Position numbers and translations under genes: made by a program. DNA of 5,151 bases, from assembly GCA_022567855.1 (NCBI GenBank), contig JADFGE010000239.1, positions 1-5,151 on the forward strand, written 5' to 3'. Source of the stretch: Planctomycetota bacterium. GTDB taxonomy: Bacteria; Planctomycetota; Phycisphaerae; Phycisphaerales; SM1A02. The notes beneath the pieces are model-generated. The model saw nothing but the letters and a program-made list of their open reading frames with translations, ran no database searches and was not told the DNA's origin. Positions 1 through 4,624 of this stretch are shown piece by piece (the stretch's first letter is position 1; each line of letters begins with the position of its first letter).

Positions 1-23
1 GACCATCGATATTCTCACCGGCG

Positions 24-1451
24 CTATGGCTCGGTAGTGATCCGTTCCTGGCCGTTCATAAATGGCTGCAATACCTCCGGCACTGTTACCGAACCATCCT
101 TGTTCTGATACATCTCCAGAATCGGAATCAGAATCCGCGGGCTGGCGGCGACGGTGTTGTTCAGCGAATGACAGATCACGGTTGAGCCGGACGAGTCGCG
201 GTATCGCATATTCAATCGTCGGCACTGATAGTCATACAAGCGCGACGCGGAATGTGTTTCGCCCCAATCGCCGGACGGTTTATTACTATTCTCGCCCGTC
301 GGCGCGCTTCCGGGGGCGGGGGTTCGGCCGGGCATCCAACATTCGATGTCGATCATGTCCGCGTTCTTGGGGCCAAGATCGCCCGTGCAACATTGCACCA
401 GTCGATACGGCAGCTCCAACCGTTGCAAGAACGATTCAACGATCCCGATCATCGTCTGATGCCATTGACGACTTTCCGCTTCGTCCGCTTTGCAAATGAC
501 CACCTGCTCGACCTTGTCGAACTGATGGACGCGAAACAGCCCGGCCGTGTCCTTGCCCGCAGCGCCGGCTTCTCGTCGGAAGCACGTTGACACGGTCGCA
601 TACTTCAACGGCAGCGTTTCGGCATCGAGAATCTCGTCACTGTGCAGACCCATCAGTGGCACTTCGCCGGTGCCGACGAGAAACAGATCGTGCCCCGCGC
701 CGCGCTTGGATTCCTCGATGTGGTAGGCCTGATCGCGCCCGGTGGGGAAGAACCCGGTGCCCACCATCGCCTCTTCGCGCACAATCACCGGTGCCGACAA
801 CGGCGTGAATCCCTGTTCGTTGACGACGTAGTCCAGTGCCAAGCGGAGCACCGCTTGATGCAATCGAGCGCCATCGCCTCTGAGCACATAGGACCGCGTG
901 CCCGCCATCTTCACGCCGCGCTCAAAATCAACGAGGTTCAGATCGCGCACCAACTCCAAATGCGTCTTGGGGACAAACCCCTTGTTGTCGACAAACGACT
1001 TATCAGGATCAAACCAACTCGGGCTCCAACGGCGAAGTTCGACATTGTCCGCGGGCGAGTCGCCGGCGGGCACATCCGGATCCGGCGGCTGCGGCACCGC
1101 GAGCCAGAGTTCGCGCCACTGCGGCTCAATCTCCCCGAGCGTCCGATCAACTGACTGAATCTCGGTTTTGAGTTCGGCGGGCTTTTCCTGGAGCGCCTGA
1201 ATCTTCTTGTGAATCGCGTCGCGCTCGGAGCCTTGGGCTGATTTGAGCTGCCCATGGAGCGTGCCGATCTGCGGTCCGATCTCCTTGCTGAGGCGTTTTT
1301 GCTCAGCTCGTTTGGTTTCCCGCTCGGCCGTCAACGCTCGTCGCTGCTCGTCCAGATTCACGAGCCGATCGACGTCGACATCGATGCCCTTGGCGAGAGC
1401 GCCGCGGCGAAAAACATCGGGGTCCTGGCGAAGGAGCTTCAGGTCGATCAT
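24..1451 (-). CDS. serS: Seryl-tRNA synthetase (serine--tRNA ligase), class II
   Basis: Cytoplasmic enzyme that activates serine with ATP and charges tRNA-Ser (also tRNA-Sec). The 475-residue product starts MIDLKLLRQDPD, the usual SerRS N-terminus. Residues about 30-112 are charged and helical, fitting the long coiled-coil tRNA-binding arm. The class II core follows: the serine-binding loop reads TGEVP (261-265; most SerRS have TAEVP), motif 2 is FRREAGAAGKDTAGLFRVHQF (291-311), and motif 3 is LNNTVAASPRILIPILE with the conserved Arg439. The end, VPEVLQPFM, is also typical. It is about 50 residues longer than common 420-430 aa forms, partly through a Pro/Gly/Ser/Asn-rich insert at about 376-395 before GDWGETHSAS. 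The ATG at 1451-1449 matches the family start. No Shine-Dalgarno precedes it. It lies downstream of nadK on the same strand, separated by a repeat array, so co-transcription is possible but unproven. Confidence 0.97.
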   Translation of the reverse strand: MIDLKLLRQDPDVFRRGALAKGIDVDVDRLVNLDEQRRALTAERETKRAEQKRLSKEIGPQIGTLHGQLKSAQGSERDAIHKKIQALQEKPAELKTEIQSVDRTLGEIEPQWRELWLAVPQPPDPDVPAGDSPADNVELRRWSPSWFDPDKSFVDNKGFVPKTHLELVRDLNLVDFERGVKMAGTRSYVLRGDGARLHQAVLRLALDYVVNEQGFTPLSAPVIVREEAMVGTGFFPTGRDQAYHIEESKRGAGHDLFLVGTGEVPLMGLHSDEILDAETLPLKYATVSTCFRREAGAAGKDTAGLFRVHQFDKVEQVVICKADEAESRQWHQTMIGIVESFLQRLELPYRLVQCCTGDLGPKNADMIDIECWMPGRTPAPGSAPTGENSNKPSGDWGETHSASRLYDYQCRRLNMRYRDSSGSTVICHSLNNTVAASPRILIPILEMYQNKDGSVTVPEVLQPFMNGQERITTEP

Positions 1452-1462
1452 CGGCGCGGCAT
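1448..1462 (-). other. Possible four-codon leader ORF overlapping the serS start
   Basis: Just before serS an ATG at 1462-1460 opens a frame MPRR whose TGA (1450-1448) overlaps the serS ATG as ATGA. Because serS lacks a Shine-Dalgarno sequence, termination-reinitiation from such a mini-ORF could help its translation. The mini-ORF itself has no ribosome binding site, and a 15-base frame can arise by chance, so this is only a candidate. Confidence 0.2.
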
Positions 1463-1471
1463 GGTACAGGA

Positions 1472-1610
1472 GAAGGCATCAAGGCAGAAGAAGGCATGAA
1501 GAAGGCATCAAGGCATCAAGGCATCGAGGCATCGAGGCATGAAGAAGGCATCGAGGCATGAAGAAGGCATCAAGGCATGAAGAAGGCATCGAGGCAGCGA
1601 GGCATCGAGG
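1472..1610. repeat. Short degenerate tandem-repeat array between nadK and serS
   Basis: Plus-strand sequence is a mosaic of an 8-bp unit RAGGCATC and an 11-bp variant AAGAAGGCATS. I count 15 GGCA cores, 13 of them GGCAT and two GGCAG. The 11-bp form appears after units that end in G (usually CATG), so the array looks like a mixture of two word types rather than a clean tandem repeat. It fills nearly all of the 161-bp gap: it ends 2 bp from the nadK stop and begins about 20 bp upstream of the serS ATG. On the transcribed (minus) strand it is pyrimidine-rich, with many ATGCC words. It is not coding: unit lengths of 8 and 11 do not keep a frame. The pattern resembles the short tandemly repeated sequences known from some cyanobacteria, but function is unknown. 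Confidence 0.9.
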
Positions 1611-1612
1611 TT

Positions 1613-2473
1613 CTATACGCCGCGGTCGCGGTAGGTCGGCGGCGCGGCCCAGCGCATTTTTTCGAGCAGGATTTCCCAGAACGCGGTCGAGGGGTTGGCG
1701 ACGAACCGAGCTTTACGGGTATGACTCTTGATTGTGATCCGCTGACCGGCTTGCACCGACACGGAGACCTGCCCATCGAGCACAAGCGACGTGCCCTCGT
1801 TGGCGTGCTTCACCTGAATATGCAGTTGACATTCCGGGCACAGCACAAACGGTCGAAACGCAAGACTATGCGCTCCCAACGGCGTGACGATTATCGCTTC
1901 GAGCTTGGGGTCGAGAATCGGTCCGCCTGCCGAGACGTTGTAGGCGGTGGATCCGACGGGGCTGGACACAATCACACCATCGCCGCGGAGCGACGGTCCC
2001 TCGGCGTTGTCGATTCGCAACCCCAGCTCGATCATGCGGAAGGGAGGCCCGGCCGTCACCACGCAGTCGTTGACGGCCCGCCCGCTGTGCACGGATTTGC
2101 CGTTCGCGTCATAGACCTCGGCGGCCAGCATCATGTGCTCGATGATCGGGGGGTTGGGCCCGAACACGACTTCGGCGTGCTGCTGGAGACTGGCCCAATC
2201 GAACGCAGCGAGGAAGCCGAGTCGGCCGAAGTTCACGCCCACCAATGGCAGTTGTCGATCCACGACCCGCCGGGCCTGGCTCAACAGTGTTCCGTCCCCG
2301 CCGAGCACCACCGCCAGATCGGCGTGCACGTCCTGCGGCAACGGCTCGTGGTCGGTCTCGAACTCGCCGGTGATCTGGGCGTGTTGAGCGACCCCGGCCC
2401 GAACCTCCTCCAGAACGTCCCGCACCTCCCGGCGGGTGCGATCGACCAGCAGCAAGACGCGCGGTTTCGCCAT
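1613..2473 (-). CDS. nadK: NAD kinase (ATP-NAD 2'-phosphotransferase)
   Basis: Cytoplasmic enzyme that phosphorylates NAD to NADP, the only known de novo route to NADP. The 286-residue protein has the family hallmarks in order: GGDGT at 58-62 (phosphate-donor/active-site loop), the VGVNFGRLGFLA stretch at 78-89, the paired polar residues Asn135-Asp136 (usually NE or ND) that contact NAD, the GDGVIVSSPVGSTAY signature at 164-178, and a late DGQ at 233-235. Length is normal for bacterial PpnK/NadK. The ATG at 2473-2471 is the only usable start: the frame upstream meets a stop within about 35 bases and has no ATG, GTG or TTG in between. No Shine-Dalgarno precedes it; the bases just upstream are pyrimidines (CTCCTCCT). 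It is divergent from the lipoprotein gene and upstream of serS. Confidence 0.97.
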   Translation of the reverse strand: MAKPRVLLLVDRTRREVRDVLEEVRAGVAQHAQITGEFETDHEPLPQDVHADLAVVLGGDGTLLSQARRVVDRQLPLVGVNFGRLGFLAAFDWASLQQHAEVVFGPNPPIIEHMMLAAEVYDANGKSVHSGRAVNDCVVTAGPPFRMIELGLRIDNAEGPSLRGDGVIVSSPVGSTAYNVSAGGPILDPKLEAIIVTPLGAHSLAFRPFVLCPECQLHIQVKHANEGTSLVLDGQVSVSVQAGQRITIKSHTRKARFVANPSTAFWEILLEKMRWAAPPTYRDRGV

Positions 2474-2481
2474 AGGAGGAG

Positions 2482-2487
2482 ATTGTA
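2482..2487 (-). promoter_or_regulatory. Candidate -10 element for nadK, possibly giving a leaderless mRNA
   Basis: On the minus strand TACAAT (5 of 6 matches to TATAAT) lies 8 bases before the nadK ATG. Transcription from such an element would start at or next to the ATG, which would fit the absence of a Shine-Dalgarno sequence. I see no good -35 hexamer 16-18 bp upstream, so this is tentative. Confidence 0.25.
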
Positions 2488-2570
2488 GGGCCCAACTCGG
2501 TGTTTAGCGGTGGGCCTCCGGACCACGGGCTTCTATCCATGATCCACTATCCTGCCCGCGACCAATCATC

Positions 2571-2591
2571 CAGGAGTCATTCAGGAGTCAT
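2571..2591 (+). promoter_or_regulatory. Tandemly duplicated Shine-Dalgarno block before the lipoprotein gene
   Basis: The 10-mer CAGGAGTCAT occurs at 2571-2580 and again at 2582-2591, an 11-bp step. Each copy carries AGGAG. The downstream AGGAG (2583-2587) lies 7 bases before the ATG at 2595, ideal spacing, and so supports that start. The upstream copy is too far away for direct use at this ATG. This looks like a small local duplication. Confidence 0.7.
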
Positions 2592-2594
2592 CCA

Positions 2595-3083
2595 ATGTCA
2601 TCATTGCTTCGCTTGTCAGTTGTCGTTGTGCTGTTGACCACGGCTGGATGCACAAGTAGAAAACCAACCTTTCAACGAATCCCAAGCGATCACGCTGCGG
2701 TCATTGCGGTGGCGAACGACCTGTTCGCCGCGATGCGCGCGCGTGATGCTGACGCACTGCGCGCGCTGCAGACGCCGGAGGTGGCCATGATCCGTGTCAC
2801 AGCGGATGCGCCACCCTTTATACACGTGGGCTCGCCGGATGCGTTTATCAACGCCATCGTCAATGCCCCCGCCGAGCCGCGCGAACGGATGTGGGATCCG
2901 GAAGTGCGCATCGACGGTGATCTAGCCACCCTCTGGGCGCCCTACGAGTTTTACCTGGGTGATCGCTTCAGCCACTGCGGCGTGGATGCCTTCCAATTCG
3001 TCCGCATCGACGGCAGTTGGAAGATCGTCTCGATCGCCTTCACCAGGCGAAACGAAGGCTGCGACGACGCCCCGCCGCCGTAA
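2595..3083 (+). CDS. Secreted lipoprotein with NTF2/SnoaL-like domain, function unknown
   Basis: The 162-residue product begins with a lipoprotein signal peptide: MSSLLR, a hydrophobic stretch (7-15) and the lipobox TAGC with Cys19 as the expected lipidation site. After a short linker, residues about 31-152 look like an NTF2-like/SnoaL fold: an initial helix (AVIAVANDLFAAMRARDADAL), then strands including RIDGDLATLWAPYEFYLGD and the closing strand WKIVSIAFTRRNEGC. The segment FSHCGVDAFQFVRIDGSWKI resembles the Lumazine_bd_2/nuclear transport factor 2-like proteins as I remember them. Cys128 and Cys156 could pair outside the cytoplasm. These folds are used as small enzymes or ligand-binding modules, and nothing here picks a substrate. 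It is divergent from nadK and 112 bp upstream of mddA on the same strand, with no evident functional link to either. Confidence 0.85.
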   Translation: MSSLLRLSVVVVLLTTAGCTSRKPTFQRIPSDHAAVIAVANDLFAAMRARDADALRALQTPEVAMIRVTADAPPFIHVGSPDAFINAIVNAPAEPRERMWDPEVRIDGDLATLWAPYEFYLGDRFSHCGVDAFQFVRIDGSWKIVSIAFTRRNEGCDDAPPP

Positions 3084-3115
3084 CCTATTACCGAAGTTGG
3101 ACCGCACTTATTCAC

Positions 3116-3130
3116 AACGGCCGTGCCGTT
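3116..3130 (+). other. Small hairpin downstream of the lipoprotein gene
   Basis: AACGGC at 3116-3121 pairs with GCCGTT at 3125-3130 around a CGT loop. There is no following T-run, so it is not a standard intrinsic terminator. It overlaps the candidate -35 of mddA. It could weakly reduce readthrough or be chance. Confidence 0.25.
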
Positions 3131-3158
3131 CCCAGATATGGTCCGCCGCTGTTACAAT
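3129..3158 (+). promoter_or_regulatory. Candidate sigma-70-type promoter for mddA
   Basis: TACAAT (3153-3158, 5 of 6 to consensus) lies 18 bp after TTCCCA (3129-3134, 4 of 6 to TTGACA). A start about 7 bases downstream would give a leader of roughly 30 bases containing the AGGAG. Two imperfect hexamers with an 18-bp spacer can occur by chance, and the gene might instead be read through from the lipoprotein gene. Confidence 0.3.
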
Positions 3159-3180
3159 TCCACCGTCATTGGAGTTCGAC

Positions 3181-3186
3181 AGGAGA
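3181..3186 (+). promoter_or_regulatory. Ribosome binding site that fixes the mddA start
   Basis: AGGAGA lies 9 bases before the ATG at 3196. The open frame continues upstream to an ATG at 2959, but that part overlaps the lipoprotein gene and has no membrane-protein character. The site and the MGRVITFIYG start of the family together place the start at 3196. Confidence 0.75.
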
Positions 3187-3195
3187 AGCACAGCA

Positions 3196-3930
3196 ATGGG
3201 TCGAGTCATCACTTTCATCTACGGGTTGATTTGCTACCTCGCGTTCTTCGGGACGATCCTCTATGCGATCGGGTTTATCGAGAACATGGTCGTATGGAAG
3301 GGCATCGACGACGGTACGATCGGATCAACGGGGCAATCCATCTTGATCAATGTTCTGCTGCTGGGGGCGTTCGCCCTTCAACACAGCATCATGGCTCGCC
3401 CGGCGTTCAAGGTCTGGTGGACCAAGATCATTCCCAAGCAGATCGAACGGAGTACGTACGTGCTCCTGTCAAGCGGATTGCTTTGCCTGATGTTCTGGCA
3501 GTGGCGACCGATGACGACGGCACTTTGGAGTATTGACCAGCCGATCTTGAAGCACGGCCTCCATGGCATCTCGTTCCTCGGCTGGGCCATGGTGTTCTAC
3601 AGCACGTTCATCATCAATCACTTTGATCTGTTCGGCATGCGACAAGTGTTCTTGTACCTCAAGGGCAAGGAATACACGGATCTCAAGTACGCGGAGCGAT
3701 CGCTGTACAAAGTCGTTCGTCACCCGCTGTATCTCGGGTTTATCACGGCGTTCTGGTTCGCACCGACGATGACGCAAGGACACCTGCTGTTCGCAGCCGT
3801 GACGACGGCCTACATTCTCGTGGCGATCCAACTGGAGGAGCGCGACCTGATCAAGGGTCTCGGTCAGGACTACGTGGACTACCGGAAGCGCATCCCGATG
3901 ATCCTTCCGATTCCCAAAGGCAAGGGGTAG
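3196..3930 (+). CDS. mddA: Methanethiol S-methyltransferase, integral membrane (MddA family)
   Basis: Predicted SAM-dependent enzyme of the cytoplasmic membrane that methylates methanethiol (and possibly H2S) to dimethyl sulfide. The 244-residue protein has about five hydrophobic segments: 7-29, 47-65, 87-101, 122-140 and 176-211. The C-terminal region has the isoprenylcysteine methyltransferase/NnrU-type signature: RHPLYLGF (175-182), EERDL (214-218), then GQDYVDYRKRIPMILP. MddA-specific stretches as I recall them are LQHSIMARPAFKVWW (61-75), ERSTYVLLSS (84-93), FWQWRP (100-105) and INHFDLFGMRQVFLYL (140-155). Length matches MddA proteins (about 250 aa). The start at 3196 follows AGGAGA. Upstream is the lipoprotein gene on the same strand; downstream is a repeat-filled convergent spacer. 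No methionine gamma-lyase or other sulfur gene is visible nearby, so the source of methanethiol is not shown. An alternative is a related methyltransferase of the same superfamily with another substrate. Confidence 0.88.
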   Translation: MGRVITFIYGLICYLAFFGTILYAIGFIENMVVWKGIDDGTIGSTGQSILINVLLLGAFALQHSIMARPAFKVWWTKIIPKQIERSTYVLLSSGLLCLMFWQWRPMTTALWSIDQPILKHGLHGISFLGWAMVFYSTFIINHFDLFGMRQVFLYLKGKEYTDLKYAERSLYKVVRHPLYLGFITAFWFAPTMTQGHLLFAAVTTAYILVAIQLEERDLIKGLGQDYVDYRKRIPMILPIPKGKG

Positions 3931-3954
3931 TGAGAGCGTGGCGCGGAGTATTGC

Positions 3955-3982
3955 CCGTTTAGCCGCGAGCCAAAGGCGAGCG
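3955..3982 (+). repeat. 28-bp direct repeat, copy 1
   Basis: Begins CCGTTTAGCCGCGAGCC and ends AAAGGCGAGCG; identical over 28 bp to 4093-4120, same orientation, 138 bp apart. It holds two GCGAGC words 11 bp apart. It lies 7 bp to the left of the large inverted repeat. Probably a dispersed genomic repeat that occurs many times in this genome, an inference from its character. Confidence 0.9.
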
Positions 3983-3989
3983 TTTCTCT

Positions 3990-4064
3990 AGTGGCATGGG
4001 CGTCTCGCCCGTGCGATGCTACTGGCAGAGGTGCTGAACGCACGGGCGAGACGCCCATGCCACT
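3990..4064. repeat. REPIN-like element: 26-bp perfect inverted repeat with 23-nt loop
   Basis: The left arm (3990-4015, starting AGTGGCATGGGCG) and the right arm (4039-4064, ending CGCCCATGCCACT) are exact reverse complements over 26 bp, about 73% GC. Each arm is itself a small hairpin: CATGGGCG-TCT-CGCCCGTG pairs 8 bp with one G-T. The whole is therefore two REP-like hairpins in inverted order around a 23-nt spacer, the layout of a REPIN/BIME. It sits between the convergent ends of mddA and the GNAT-derived gene and might also act as a two-way transcription barrier or mRNA-end stabiliser. There is no T-run on either side, so it is not a standard intrinsic terminator. Confidence 0.88.
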
Positions 4065-4092
4065 CAGAAGGTGCCAGCGCCGTGCAAAGATA

Positions 4093-4120
4093 CCGTTTAG
4101 CCGCGAGCCAAAGGCGAGCG
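4093..4120 (+). repeat. 28-bp direct repeat, copy 2, overlapping the end of the GNAT-derived gene
   Basis: Identical to 3955-3982 over 28 bp. On the minus strand it encodes the last codons (RSPLARG) and the TAA stop of the gene at 4097-4624, so that protein's C-terminus comes from the repeat. It is 28 bp from the right arm of the inverted repeat. Confidence 0.9.
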
Positions 4121-4624
4121 CTTTCCTTCTCGTGACAAGAACCCGTCCAACCGTTGCTTCACCGCCGGCCATTCGTCATCGATGATGCTGTAGTACACCG
4201 AATCGCGGATGTATCCGTTGTGTGTGGTGTGTGATTTACGCAGCACGCCTTCCTTCACAGCGCCAAGCCGTTCGATCGCTCGTTGTGACCGTTCGTTTCG
4301 CGCATCCGTCTTGAATTGCACGCGGACGGCGCCAAGCTGCTCGAACGAGCCCGGCGTGGTTCCTACGTTGGGCGCCCGGCCCACGGATTTCGCGAGCGCG
4401 GTAATCGGCACGCCGTACTGAATCGCCACGCTGATGGTCGTGGCCACGTCGGCCAGCAGGGCCGCGAATCCCGAGCCGCCCTTGCCGCCGTCGAGAAACA
4501 ATTCGCGCGGTTGGTCCGTCGCTGGATCGAAGCCCACGGTCGCGGTGAATTCCAGGCCGCCCACAGTCAGCGTTTCAACGTGGTTGTCTCGGCGGTTCGG
4601 CAGGCGGTCGCGGGCGGCGGTCAT
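4097..4624 (-). CDS. Chimeric protein: TSCPD-like N-terminal domain joined to C-terminal half of a GNAT acetyltransferase
   Basis: 175 residues in two unlike parts. Residues 1 to about 88 (MTAARDRLPNRR..., then ELFLDGGKGGSGFAALLADVATTISVAIQYGVPITALAKSVGRAP) look like a small TSCPD-domain protein, a fold first named from the C-terminus of B12-dependent ribonucleotide reductases and also seen as stand-alone phage-type proteins. From about 93 the sequence is typical of the C-terminal half of a RimJ/RimL-like GNAT: FEQLGAVRVQFKTDARNERSQRAIERLGAVKEGVLRK (94-130), then GYIRDSVYYSIIDDEWPAVKQRL. The GNAT part lacks its N-terminal half and the acetyl-CoA-binding motif A (Q/RxxGxG/A), so acetyltransferase activity is unlikely. 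The last residues SPLARG and the stop lie in a dispersed repeat. The ATG overlaps the TGA of the upstream methyltransferase (ATGA), so that start is favoured over the longer open frame. It may be a recent fusion, a remnant joined by recombination, or an assembly chimera. Confidence 0.72.
   Translation of the reverse strand: MTAARDRLPNRRDNHVETLTVGGLEFTATVGFDPATDQPRELFLDGGKGGSGFAALLADVATTISVAIQYGVPITALAKSVGRAPNVGTTPGSFEQLGAVRVQFKTDARNERSQRAIERLGAVKEGVLRKSHTTHNGYIRDSVYYSIIDDEWPAVKQRLDGFLSREGKRSPLARG

Noticed and set aside
642..1154. Long plus-strand open frame (170 codons) opposite serS
   Set aside because: It is antisense to a clear SerRS; composition looks like a shadow of high-GC coding DNA and no protein family is recognised.
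1472..1610. Array considered as a CRISPR
   Set aside because: Units of 8 and 11 bp without unique spacers; no repeat-spacer structure and no cas genes.
1577..2488. 303-codon plus-strand open frame opposite nadK
   Set aside because: It covers almost exactly the nadK gene in antisense, begins inside the repeat array and has no domain; a mirror of the real gene.
2959..3195. N-terminal 79-codon extension of the mddA frame
   Set aside because: It overlaps the lipoprotein gene out of frame, is not hydrophobic or family-like, and the ATG at 3196 has its own Shine-Dalgarno.
3990..4064. Inverted repeat considered as an intrinsic terminator
   Set aside because: No T-run follows either arm; the nested symmetric arms fit a REPIN-like element better, although it may still hinder transcription.
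3879..4172. 97-codon minus-strand open frame across the repeat cluster
   Set aside because: It is made of translated repeats (LAFGSRLNG twice, palindrome arms) and overlaps mddA and the GNAT-derived gene; not a real protein.
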